DNA of 64,000 nt from contig CAJTOO010000008.1 in the NCBI GenBank assembly GCA_910577735.1, forward strand, positions 62,001 to 126,000. The letters run 5' to 3'. Origin of the DNA: an uncultured Lachnospiraceae bacterium (lineage in GTDB: Bacteria > Bacillota > Clostridia > Lachnospirales > Lachnospiraceae). The position numbers and the translations under genes are program-made. A model generated the notes under the pieces. It searched no databases, was not told the DNA's origin, and was given only the letters and a program-made list of their open reading frames with translations. Positions 8,165-15,678 of the stretch are shown in pieces (within the stretch, counting starts at the first letter, position 1; the number at the start of each line of letters is the position of its first letter).

Positions 8165-8236
8165 GGGGGTTGCAAAATTTCCATAGTGGTAGAAGCAGAG
8201 AGCTTCAAATAATTTGAAGGAGGCTGACTACTATGG
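8165..8236 (+). promoter_or_regulatory. 29-bp repeat copy 2 with alternative hairpins over a start codon
   Basis: Bases 8165-8193 repeat 621-649 exactly. Downstream, GAAGC pairs with GCTTC (8193-8206 region), while CTTCAAA can instead pair with TTTGAAG (8204-8219), whose 3' arm runs into the GAAGGAGG ribosome binding site. In addition CCATAGTGG (8181-8189) can pair with CTACTATGG (8228-8236), which contains the start codon at 8233. These mutually exclusive pairings suggest an RNA leader that controls translation of the excisionase. The structure is read from the sequence; regulation is inference. Confidence 0.5.
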
Positions 8237-8433
8237 AAAGAAAAACACCCAAGAAAGTCGATCGGAAGCGTTTTGTCAGATACAAGGAAGGTGCAGAGAT
8301 GTACTCTATGTGTCAATCCAAGTTCGAGAATATGGCAAGGGATGCCGGTGCAATCTATAAGCTGAATAAGCTGGTGCTGGTAAACTGCGACATATTTGAA
8401 GAGTACCTGGAGACATTCCGCTTGACAGATTGA
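8233..8433 (+). CDS. Excisionase-like protein (DUF6462 type)
   Basis: This 66-residue basic protein contains RYKEGAEMYSMCQSKFENMA and ends with a helix DIFEEYLETFRL, matching the small winged-helix excisionase-like proteins (DUF6462 type) encoded ahead of Tn916-type integrases in Lachnospiraceae elements. It would bind the arms of the attachment site and favour excision by the integrase at 8748. The start at ATG 8233 follows GAAGGAGG by about 9 bases. Its leader contains the 29-bp repeat and several alternative hairpins, so its translation may be controlled. Confidence 0.75.
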   Translation: MERKTPKKVDRKRFVRYKEGAEMYSMCQSKFENMARDAGAIYKLNKLVLVNCDIFEEYLETFRLTD

Positions 8434-8471
8434 TCCCGAAAACTGATTTGCACTTTTTTTCAAAATAGGGC

Positions 8472-8500
8472 TTGACTTATTGACGGGCAATAAGTAAAAT
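8472..8500 (+). promoter_or_regulatory. Promoter with palindromic operator in the spacer
   Basis: TTGACT (8472-8477) and TAAAAT (8495-8500) are 17 bases apart. The spacer is filled by the perfect inverted repeat ACTTATTG-ACGGG-CAATAAGT (8475-8495). A repressor bound there would block RNA polymerase. The first gene downstream, at 8532, codes for a ribbon-helix-helix protein, so autorepression is likely. The integrase gene follows in the same direction. Confidence 0.75.
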
Positions 8501-8531
8501 AGATATATGTTGAGAGAGGAGGCAAAGGCTG

Positions 8532-8708
8532 ATGGCTAAGATGGGAAGACCACCGTTAGAAGAGCCGATGGTTCATAAAGTATCGGTTCGGTTTACGGAG
8601 AAGGAATACCAGAGGCTGAAGGCTTACGCTGAGGCGATCAACAAAACCATGACCGAAGCTTTAAAAGACGGCATCGAATTGCTTTACGAGAAGGAGCCCC
8701 GGAAATAA
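8532..8708 (+). CDS. Ribbon-helix-helix (CopG/Arc-like) regulator
   Basis: This 58-residue protein starts at ATG 8532, 9 bases after AGAGGAGG; ATG 8541 is a possible alternative. The sequence KVSVRFTEKEYQRLKAYAEA fits a ribbon-helix-helix DNA-binding domain: an alternating beta strand (VSVRF) followed by two helices, with NKTMTEALKDGIELL as the second. Such proteins bind operators as dimers. The palindrome inside the promoter 32 bases upstream is the obvious target. It lies 39 bases before the integrase start, so it probably controls integrase expression too. Confidence 0.75.
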   Translation: MAKMGRPPLEEPMVHKVSVRFTEKEYQRLKAYAEAINKTMTEALKDGIELLYEKEPRK

Positions 8709-8747
8709 GTGCAGATCTCTTTTCTTTCATAAGAAAGGAGAATGCAA

Positions 8748-9983
8748 ATGGCAGCAAGAAAAGATAACAAAGGCAGAGCACTTAGGAAGGGCGAATTCCA
8801 GAGGGCGAGCGACGGTAAGTATGTGTATGGTTATACGGATCCGAACGGTGAGAGGCGTTACATTTACTCAAAGGATCTGGCCAAGCTCAGGGAGCGTGAG
8901 AAGAAGCTGGTAAAAGACCAGTTGGACGGTCTGGATGTGTATGTGGCAGGGAGTGCGGATTTGAATTTCCTCTATGACCGCTACATCTCCACCAAGTCAG
9001 AATTGAGATCAACGACATTTTCGAATTACACCTATATGTACGATCATTTCGTAAGGGATGGATTCGGGAAGAAGAAAATCGGTGAGATCAAGTATTCTGA
9101 TGTGCTTCAGTTCTATCACGATCTTTTGGAAAAGAGAGGGCTTCAGATCAACACCATCGACACGATCCATACCATCCTGCATCCGACTTTCCAGCTTGCA
9201 GTTCGTGATGGGATCATCAGGACAAATCCATCTGACAGAGTGATGGCTGAGCTGAGAAAGAAGACCGGCAACAAGAAGGGTATCAGGCATGCTCTTACCT
9301 TGGAGCAGCAGAGGGCGTTCATGAATTATATAGCACAGAGCCCTGTGTTTGTCGGATGGCTTCCGTTCTTTACGGTATTGTTGGGGACGGGCTGCAGGAT
9401 CGGTGAAGTGGTAGGACTTCGTTGGCAGGATGTAGACCTGGAAGCAAGGACGATCAATATCAATCATGCAATGACTTACTATCCGAGGCGCGATGACACC
9501 TACAAGTGTGAGTTTAAGGTATCGCTTCCCAAGACGGAAGCTGGTATCAGGACTCTTCCGATGATGAATCAGGTGTATGAAGCGCTTAAGGGTGAGTACG
9601 AGCGTCAGAAGGAAGAAGGCTTCGCAGAGGCAGTGGTAGACGGAATGAGCGGTTTCATTTTTACCAATCGTTTCGGAACTATACACAATCCGCAGGAGGT
9701 GAATCGTGCTATCAAGAGGATCTATGAAGCACACAATGCTGAAGAGATCGTGAAGGCAAAGAATGAGCATAGGGATCCGGTGATCATTCCTCATTTCTCT
9801 TGTCATCATCTGAGGCACACGTTCTGTACACGCTTCTGTGAGAACGAAACGAATGTAAAGGTAATTCAGTCGATCATGGGTCACGCCAGCATCGAGACCA
9901 CGATGGATATCTATGCTGAGGTGACGGAGATGACCAAGAAGGAAGCATTGGACAATTTGTCAGCGAATTTAGACATCTTTTAG
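8748..9983 (+). CDS. Tn916-type tyrosine integrase
   Basis: This 411-residue site-specific recombinase starts at ATG 8748, 7 bases after AAGGAG; ATG 8742 is too close to the ribosome binding site. The N-terminal part (GKYVYGYTDPNGERRYIYS) resembles the arm-binding domain of Tn916-like integrases, then comes a core-binding domain (about 70-170). The catalytic domain shows TGCRIGEVVGL (Arg), HHLRHTF (His-x-x-Arg) and MGHASIETTMDIYAEV (His and nucleophile Tyr). It would integrate and excise the left element. Direct GTACAGCAA repeats just downstream are probable arm sites. Confidence 0.93.
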   Translation: MAARKDNKGRALRKGEFQRASDGKYVYGYTDPNGERRYIYSKDLAKLREREKKLVKDQLDGLDVYVAGSADLNFLYDRYISTKSELRSTTFSNYTYMYDHFVRDGFGKKKIGEIKYSDVLQFYHDLLEKRGLQINTIDTIHTILHPTFQLAVRDGIIRTNPSDRVMAELRKKTGNKKGIRHALTLEQQRAFMNYIAQSPVFVGWLPFFTVLLGTGCRIGEVVGLRWQDVDLEARTININHAMTYYPRRDDTYKCEFKVSLPKTEAGIRTLPMMNQVYEALKGEYERQKEEGFAEAVVDGMSGFIFTNRFGTIHNPQEVNRAIKRIYEAHNAEEIVKAKNEHRDPVIIPHFSCHHLRHTFCTRFCENETNVKVIQSIMGHASIETTMDIYAEVTEMTKKEALDNLSANLDIF

Positions 9984-10011
9984 AAAAGAGAATCTAGCTT
10001 TCTTCCTGCAA

Positions 10012-10050
10012 GTACAGCAAAAAATCGGAAGTACAGCAAAGGTACAGCAA
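10012..10050 (+). repeat. Three GTACAGCAA repeats, probable integrase arm sites
   Basis: GTACAGCAA occurs at 10012-10020, 10031-10039 and 10042-10050 in the same orientation, directly after the integrase stop. Short direct repeats next to an integrase gene are typical arm-type binding sites of an attachment region. A second pair, with GATAATAC near 10077 and 10115, may mark the crossover area. The region 9984-10166 holds no gene. Confidence 0.6.
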
Positions 10051-10166
10051 ATCCGGTTTTTTGACTACTGCATGGTACTCGATAATACTTCAAAGGAAAT
10101 AACGGGAATACTTGATAATACGGGGGTTTACCTGATAGTACCGTAAGTCAAATACTCTTCCCGACC

Positions 10167-10823
10167 ATGAAAAGTCTGGAAAAGAAGACAGCCGATTCTG
10201 TTAAGAAAGAGAACAAACAGACAGCTTCCGAAGTGAGAAAGAGCAGCCTGACTCGTGAGCAGGCATTGGAACTGTTGAAGAAATATAACAAAGAGTCTTT
10301 CCATATTCAGCATGCGCTGACAGTAGAAGGCGTGATGCGCTGGTATGCGAAAGAATTAGGATATGCCCAGGAAGAAGAATACTGGGGCATTACCGGACTT
10401 CTTCATGACATTGACTTTGAGCTTTATCCGGAAGAACACTGCAAGAAAGCGCCGGAACTTCTGCGGGAGGCAGGTGTGGGGGAAGACATGATCTATGCAG
10501 TCTGTTCCCATGGCTATGGCTTGTGCAGTGAGGAGGAACCCAAGCATGAGATGGAAAAGGCGCTCTTTGCGGCAGATGAGCTGACCGGCCTGATCTGGTC
10601 CTGTGCCCTGATGCGTCCTTCTAAGAGCACCATGGATATGGAAGTCAAGAGCTTAAAGAAGAAATTCAAGGATAAAAAGTTCGCCGCAGGCTGTTCCAGA
10701 GAGGTGATTTCCCAGGGAGCGGAAATGCTTGGATGGGAACTGGATGACTTGTTTGATAAGACCATCCAGGCAATGAGAAGCTGTGAGGCGGCTGTGGCGG
10801 AAGCTATGGAGAAGGAAGTGTAA
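10167..10823 (+). CDS. HD-domain hydrolase
   Basis: This 218-residue protein has an HD-type phosphohydrolase core: FHIQHALTVEGVMRW, then GLLHDIDFELYPEEH (His-Asp), ICSHGYG-like YAVCSHGYGLC, and AADELTGL. Proteins of this family are annotated only as predicted hydrolases; the substrate is unknown. Homologues usually begin near LTREQALELLKKYN, so the first ~28 residues (rich in Lys, Glu, Ser) are extra. ATG 10167 has no ribosome binding site. The integrase attachment region ends just upstream, so I infer that insertion replaced the native 5' end and promoter. Confidence 0.8.
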   Translation: MKSLEKKTADSVKKENKQTASEVRKSSLTREQALELLKKYNKESFHIQHALTVEGVMRWYAKELGYAQEEEYWGITGLLHDIDFELYPEEHCKKAPELLREAGVGEDMIYAVCSHGYGLCSEEEPKHEMEKALFAADELTGLIWSCALMRPSKSTMDMEVKSLKKKFKDKKFAAGCSREVISQGAEMLGWELDDLFDKTIQAMRSCEAAVAEAMEKEV

Positions 10824-10918
10824 GTATCAGAACGGAATCGTTCATAGAATGATGCCGCAAAATTCAAACAAAAAGATATTTCATTAAGCTAAACAAGTTA
10901 ATAAGAGGATGAAAAAGG

Positions 10919-10953
10919 AAGAGTAGAAAATGATTTGGATTTTCTGCTCTTTC
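10919..10953 (+). terminator. Terminator after the HD gene
   Basis: AAGAGTAGAAAA (10919-10930) pairs with TTTTCTGCTCTT (10940-10951), 12 pairs with one G-T, loop of 9, followed by a short T stretch. It lies about 100 bases after the HD gene stop and ahead of the AIM24-like gene. Confidence 0.65.
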
Positions 10954-11061
10954 ACTATATAAATAGGCATGGAAACAGCGCAATATATTCTTGCCAAGCA
11001 AAGAAGAGTATGAGAGAATTTAATTTATAAAAGTATAGCTGCGACAAAGGAGGAACGGAAT

Positions 11062-11742
11062 ATGCGGTATCAGATTATAGGAGACACCATGCCGGCAGTG
11101 GAGGTTGTTTTTGATGCGCCGGGGGAATCCATGTACACCCAGTCCGGGGGAATGGCCTGGATGTCGGAGGGAATTACCATGGATTCCAATATGAGAGGCG
11201 GTCTTGGTAAGAGCATTGGCAGGATGTTTTCAGGGGAGTCCTTATTTATGGCCACATACAGAGCGGAGCGTGCAGGAAGTATGGTGGCTTTTGCCTCTAC
11301 GGTTGCCGGAGAGGTGCTTCCCGTCGACGTGGGACAAAACGGCGGTCTGATCTGCCAGAAAGGCGCTTTTCTGTGTGCCCAGGAGACGGTGAATCTGCGT
11401 GTGGCTTTCACGAAGAAGTTTTCTGCCGGTCTGTTTGGCGGTGAGGGATTTATCCTGCAGGATATCAGCGGAACCGGTATGGTATTTCTGGAAATTGACG
11501 GCAACAAGGTGGTAAAGAATCTGGCGCCCGGGGAAGTGCTCAAGGTGGATACGGGAAATGTGGTGGCTTTTGAGAGAAGCGTGCGCTATGAGATAGAGAC
11601 GGTCAAAGGTTTAAAGAATATCTTTCTGGGCGGCGAAGGCCTGTTTTTGACGAAACTGACAGGGCCTGGCGCGGTGATTCTTCAGACACAGAATTTCAAT
11701 GAATTTGCGGGAAGGATTATCGGGATGGTGCCTTCCAGATAA
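11062..11742 (+). CDS. TIGR00266/AIM24 family protein
   Basis: This 226-residue protein starts at ATG 11062 behind AAAGGAGGAACGG. It has the beta-strand and Gly-rich repeats typical of the AIM24/TIGR00266 family: EVVFDAPGESMYTQSGGMAWM near the N-terminus, GGEGFILQDISGTGMVFLE in the middle, and GGEGLFLTKLTGPGAVILQT near the C-terminus. The family forms a trimeric beta fold related to tryptophan RNA-binding attenuator proteins; its role in bacteria is not established. It stands alone, 45 bases before upp, and may share a transcript with it. Confidence 0.85.
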   Translation: MRYQIIGDTMPAVEVVFDAPGESMYTQSGGMAWMSEGITMDSNMRGGLGKSIGRMFSGESLFMATYRAERAGSMVAFASTVAGEVLPVDVGQNGGLICQKGAFLCAQETVNLRVAFTKKFSAGLFGGEGFILQDISGTGMVFLEIDGNKVVKNLAPGEVLKVDTGNVVAFERSVRYEIETVKGLKNIFLGGEGLFLTKLTGPGAVILQTQNFNEFAGRIIGMVPSR

Positions 11743-11787
11743 AGGCAGATTCTGCCAATCACAAGAGATAAGGGGGATATATCTATC

Positions 11788-12417
11788 ATGGCTGAAGTTT
11801 TTATTATGCAACACCCTTTGATACAACATAAGATCGGTTATATCAGACGTGTGGAAACAGGAACCAAGGATTTTAGGCAGACTATCAAGGAAATTTCAAT
11901 GCTCATCTGTTATGAAGCGACAAGAAATCTGCCGCTTGGTGATGTGGAGATCCAAACCCCCATCTGCGATACCACAGTGAAGGAACTGTGCGGCAAAAAG
12001 ATGGCGGTTGTGCCGATTCTGCGTGCAGGTCTCGGTATGGTGGATGGTGTTTTAGAATTAATACCCACTGCCAAGGTCGGACATATCGGATTGTATCGCG
12101 ATCCTGAAACCTTAGAGCCGGTTGAATATTATTGTAAGCTTCCGGCAGACTGTGCTGAGCGGGAAGTTTTTGTGACGGATCCCATGCTTGCCACCGGCGG
12201 TTCATCGGTGGCGGCGATTCGGATGCTGAAAGAAAGAGGCTGCAAAAAAATCCATTTCATGTGTATTATTGCGGCTCCGGAAGGCGTTGCCAGAATGAAA
12301 GAGGCGCATCCGGATGTGGACTTATATATAGGGGCCCTGGATGAGCGGCTGAACGAACACGGCTATATCGTCCCTGGACTGGGAGATGCCGGAGACAGGA
12401 TTTTTGGCACAAAGTAG
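11788..12417 (+). CDS. upp: Uracil phosphoribosyltransferase
   Basis: This 209-residue enzyme makes UMP from uracil and PRPP in the pyrimidine salvage pathway. The PRPP-binding loop is visible as VTDPMLATGGSS, and the uracil-binding end as EHGYIVPGLGDAGDR. The family hallmark MQHPLIQHKIGYIR is at the N-terminus. The length equals that of typical bacterial Upp. The start at ATG 11788 follows AAGGGGG. A consensus promoter downstream (12478) starts the next transcription unit. No uracil permease is nearby. Confidence 0.96.
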   Translation: MAEVFIMQHPLIQHKIGYIRRVETGTKDFRQTIKEISMLICYEATRNLPLGDVEIQTPICDTTVKELCGKKMAVVPILRAGLGMVDGVLELIPTAKVGHIGLYRDPETLEPVEYYCKLPADCAEREVFVTDPMLATGGSSVAAIRMLKERGCKKIHFMCIIAAPEGVARMKEAHPDVDLYIGALDERLNEHGYIVPGLGDAGDRIFGTK

Positions 12418-12477
12418 TGAGTCGGGAGGAGACTGTGCAAGACGATGCAAACTCCTGTAAACACAAGAAAACCGTCA

Positions 12478-12506
12478 TTGACAGGTTTATCAAAGAATAG
12501 TATAAT
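12478..12506 (+). promoter_or_regulatory. Consensus sigma-70 promoter of the chemotaxis-like cluster
   Basis: TTGACA (12478-12483) and TATAAT (12501-12506) are 17 bases apart, a perfect match on both hexamers. The transcript would start near 12513 and carry a ~95-base leader before the ATG at 12610. The leader contains GGATGATGAGG, a sequence seen again before the HPt gene. Confidence 0.85.
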
Positions 12507-12609
12507 TTATGAGTAATTGTCGGGATGATGAGGTACTGCAAATCAGAATAATAAAGGAGGGAAATGATCCGTTCTCTTTTGATACAGAGATGGGGTCAGA
12601 CGAGGCAAT

Positions 12610-13698
12610 ATGAGCGAAGAGAAACAGCAGTTGTTGATCGTGGATGATGAAGAGATAAACAGAACAATACTCAGCATGATGTTTGATGCGGATTATGACA
12701 TCATAGAAGCTTCTAATGGTGAAATGGCGATTGAGGTGATTGAGAAGAACCATGATCTCGCACTGATTCTGCTTGATGTTATCATGCCGGTCATGAATGG
12801 TTTTGGTGTGCTTGATTATATGAGAGAACATGAGCTGCTGGAAAAGATACCAGTTATTCTGATCACCAGCCAGACACCGCAGGAAAGTGAAGAGAAGGCG
12901 TATGAATACGGCATTGCCGATGTGATGCATAAACCTTTTGAGCCTAGTATCGTCAAGAGACGTGCCAATAATATCATTGCGCTTTATCAGAGTCAGCGCA
13001 ACATGGAGATCAAGCTGAAGGAGCAGGAGATAACGATTCGCGAACAGGAGAAGACACTTCGCGAGAACAATGAGTTCCTGATTGATGCGCTTGGTTCCGT
13101 GGTAGAGTTCAGAAGTGTGGAAACAGGAGACCATGTTAAACGTATTAAATACCTGACCAGGATTCTTTTGAAATATCTTGCTAAATATTTCCCCAAGTAC
13201 GGCCTGACACCGATGCAGATCGATCAGATTGCCAGGGCATCCGCACTTCATGATATTGGTAAGATAGGTATTCCGGATTCGATTCTGCTTAAGCCGGGCA
13301 GACTGACCCAGGAAGAATTTGAAATCATGAAGACACATACCACAATCGGATGTGAGATTTTAGAGTCTTTCCGGACATCTTATACGGATGATTTCTATCA
13401 GTATTGCTATGATATCTGCCGTTACCATCATGAGCGATGTGACGGAAAAGGATATCCGGATCACCTGGTGGGTGATGAGATACCGATCAGTGCCCAGATT
13501 GTTTCCATTGCCGACGTGTATGAGGCACTGGTAAGCGAGAGGGTATATAAGAGTGCATACAGTAATGCAGAAGCATATAAAATGATTTTGAACGGGGAAT
13601 GTGGACAGTTTTCGGATGATGTCATCGAATGTTTTAAGCTTGCCAAAGAGGACTTCTTTAATATTGTGGAAGTGATAAATATGTTTAATTTTACGTGA
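12610..13698 (+). CDS. Response regulator with HD-GYP output domain
   Basis: This 362-residue protein has an N-terminal receiver (D12-D13, phospho-acceptor D56 in LILLDVIMPVMNG, Lys in MHKPFEP), a coiled linker around residues 130-155, and a C-terminal HD-GYP domain with HDIGKIGIPD and HHERCDGKGYPD. HD-GYP proteins hydrolyse cyclic-di-GMP, and the key His-Asp and GYP residues are present. It is the first gene of the chemotaxis-like cluster behind a consensus promoter. A second receiver-HD protein and the histidine kinase nearby suggest phosphorelay control of a second messenger. Confidence 0.9.
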   Translation: MSEEKQQLLIVDDEEINRTILSMMFDADYDIIEASNGEMAIEVIEKNHDLALILLDVIMPVMNGFGVLDYMREHELLEKIPVILITSQTPQESEEKAYEYGIADVMHKPFEPSIVKRRANNIIALYQSQRNMEIKLKEQEITIREQEKTLRENNEFLIDALGSVVEFRSVETGDHVKRIKYLTRILLKYLAKYFPKYGLTPMQIDQIARASALHDIGKIGIPDSILLKPGRLTQEEFEIMKTHTTIGCEILESFRTSYTDDFYQYCYDICRYHHERCDGKGYPDHLVGDEIPISAQIVSIADVYEALVSERVYKSAYSNAEAYKMILNGECGQFSDDVIECFKLAKEDFFNIVEVINMFNFT

Positions 13699-13716
13699 CG
13701 CTAGTCGGATGATGAG

Positions 13717-13754
13717 GACTGTAAAACAGAAGGGTTTTGTTTTGCAGTCTTTTT
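13717..13754 (+). terminator. Terminator or attenuator before the HPt gene
   Basis: GACTGTAAAACA (13717-13728) pairs with TGTTTTGCAGTC (13738-13749), with one wobble, and TTTTT follows. It lies only 20 bases before the HPt start and shares flanking sequence with the leader of the preceding gene, so it may attenuate expression of the downstream genes instead of simply ending a transcript. Confidence 0.65.
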
Positions 13755-13773
13755 CTAAAAGGAGGGAAAGCAT

Positions 13774-14148
13774 ATGGAAGACAAATTTAAAAGCCAGTTA
13801 GTGGAAAGCGGCGCGGATGTAGAGACCACGCTCAAACGGTTCATGGGAAATGAAGCCATATATCAGAAATTCCTGGGAAGATTTCCGGATGATCCCAATT
13901 ACCATAATCTTGGTAAGAATCTGGAAGAGGGAGCTTTTGAAGCGGCTTATGAGTGTGCACATGCATTAAAGGGTGTTGTGGGCAACCTGGGTCTAACCCC
14001 CATTTTTGACCGGGTATCCGATTTAGTGGAGGAGCTTCGCAACAAAGCACCCGAGGATGTCAATGTGGAGCGTGCGAAGGAAGAGTGGCAGGAAGTTAAG
14101 AAAGTATATGAAAAGTTTATTGCCATCATCAAAGAGAACATGCCCTGA
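13774..14148 (+). CDS. HPt domain phosphotransfer protein
   Basis: This 124-residue protein is a stand-alone histidine phosphotransfer domain: AYECAHALKGVVGNLGL holds the expected phosphorylated H63 followed by Lys-Gly, and the rest is helical with acidic and basic patches. Such proteins shuttle phosphate between receivers in multi-step phosphorelays. The gene starts at ATG 13774 behind AAAGGAGGG. Placed between a receiver-HD regulator and a PAS-like histidine kinase, it probably links them. The hairpin-T run just upstream could tune its level. Confidence 0.88.
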   Translation: MEDKFKSQLVESGADVETTLKRFMGNEAIYQKFLGRFPDDPNYHNLGKNLEEGAFEAAYECAHALKGVVGNLGLTPIFDRVSDLVEELRNKAPEDVNVERAKEEWQEVKKVYEKFIAIIKENMP

Positions 14149-14223
14149 TGATGGTCGTAATAGCTTGAAAAAGTGGGAATAAAGTACTAGAATGAAACAA
14201 AAAGTGTTTTTGGGGTGGAGAGA

Positions 14224-15660
14224 ATGGAATTTGAATGGATTAATTCTCGAATTGCAGATGAAACGATAGAACTGGTCCTGCTCTTTAATGAGAAAGGGAA
14301 TATCCTGTTTGGCAATCAGACCGCAGCTTCTAAGCTTGAGTTTGATAAGGATAAACTGACCAGATGCAGCATGTCACAGATATTTCGGCAAGATTTCCCC
14401 GATAACAGCGAAGGATTTCTGACTTTTATCAAAAATTGCATGAAGGGCGTCAGGGAGATGACGATGTATCGGAGTAATAATTCGTGTTTCTCTGTCAATG
14501 TACGGATTCAGCCGGTGGAGGAGAGCGATGTGTATCTGCTTCTGGCAGAAGATATCAGCGCGCAGAAGAATCTGAATATGAGGATTCGGGAGCTGAAGGA
14601 AAAGGAAGGGGAGAACAACCGCGTCAAGAATCAGTTCACCGCGAATGTCACCCATGAGCTTCGGACACCGGTCAACGGAATCAAAGGTCATGCGCTGGAG
14701 CTTCTTGAGGAAGTGGAGGATGAGAGCCAGAGAAAAACACTGGATATTATTGTAAGCTGCTGTGACAATATGTCGGCGATCATCAATGATGTGTTGGATT
14801 TCGCAAAGCTGGAAGCCGGCAAGTTTGCCATAGAAGAGAAAGAATTTGATTTCCATAAGATGATGGATAAGGTCATCGCCACACACAGTGCGGTGGTCAA
14901 CAAGAAAGAACTCCATATGAATGTGGATATTGATGAGAAGATACCGCAGCTTCTGATTGGTGATGAGCTGCGGCTTACGCAGATACTTAACAACTTATTG
15001 TCCAATGCCATCAAATTCACAACGGTGGGTTATGTGAATGTGGTGGTGGGTAAGACCAGGCAGGTCAATGATGAAGTGGAGCTGTTCTTCATGGTCAGGG
15101 ACAGCGGTATCGGTATTTCCCCAATTGAGCAGGATAGGCTCTTCCAGAGTTTCAGTCAGGTGGATGCTTCAATCACCAGGCGGTTTGGCGGAACAGGTCT
15201 TGGCCTTGTGATCACCAAGCAGCTGGTGGAACTTATGAACGGTGATATCCATGTGGAAAGCGAGAAGGGAAGAGGCAGCACATTCTCTTTCTCCGTGAAA
15301 TTAAAGACCAATCAGGCGCTGGACGACAAGCAGAGCCAGGTCTATGTGAACTGGGCTGAGCATGTGAATCAAAAGGACAGCGGAGGTACCGATCTCATCA
15401 TGCAGTTCGGCGGAGCGGAAAATAAAGAGGAATTAAAGAAACGGATGGATAAGCTGGTGCTGTCCATAGAGCTTGGCGCCTGGGATAAGGCGGAAATGCT
15501 TGCATCCACGGTTAAGACATTGGTGGAGCAGTCAGATGACGACCTGAAACGGCAGGTACTTCGTCTGGAGATGGCAATCCGGAAATCCAATCATGATAAG
15601 AGTATGGATATGTATGAGAAGTTGAAACAGGCTATCAGGGAACGCGTCGGGGAATTCTAA
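14224..15660 (+). CDS. Sensor histidine kinase (soluble, PAS-like)
   Basis: This 478-residue protein has no membrane segment. Residues ~10-115 look like a PAS domain (LLFNEKGNILFGNQTAA), then NVTHELRTPVNGIKG carries the phospho-acceptor H144. The ATPase domain shows NNLLSNAIKFT, DSGIGIS and GGTGLGLVI. The last ~100 residues are helical (ELGAWDKAEMLASTV) and unassigned. It lacks a receiver of its own, but the neighbours are receiver-HD and HPt genes, so a relay is likely. ATG 14224 is preferred; an upstream GTG at 14215 is possible. Confidence 0.9.
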   Translation: MEFEWINSRIADETIELVLLFNEKGNILFGNQTAASKLEFDKDKLTRCSMSQIFRQDFPDNSEGFLTFIKNCMKGVREMTMYRSNNSCFSVNVRIQPVEESDVYLLLAEDISAQKNLNMRIRELKEKEGENNRVKNQFTANVTHELRTPVNGIKGHALELLEEVEDESQRKTLDIIVSCCDNMSAIINDVLDFAKLEAGKFAIEEKEFDFHKMMDKVIATHSAVVNKKELHMNVDIDEKIPQLLIGDELRLTQILNNLLSNAIKFTTVGYVNVVVGKTRQVNDEVELFFMVRDSGIGISPIEQDRLFQSFSQVDASITRRFGGTGLGLVITKQLVELMNGDIHVESEKGRGSTFSFSVKLKTNQALDDKQSQVYVNWAEHVNQKDSGGTDLIMQFGGAENKEELKKRMDKLVLSIELGAWDKAEMLASTVKTLVEQSDDDLKRQVLRLEMAIRKSNHDKSMDMYEKLKQAIRERVGEF

Positions 15661-15678
15661 ACAGAGAAAGGAAGAAGA

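Noticed and set aside
9009..9884. 291-codon open frame antisense to the Tn916-type integrase
   Set aside because: Its composition is Cys/His/Leu-rich without domain features, and the integrase on the other strand has all catalytic motifs.
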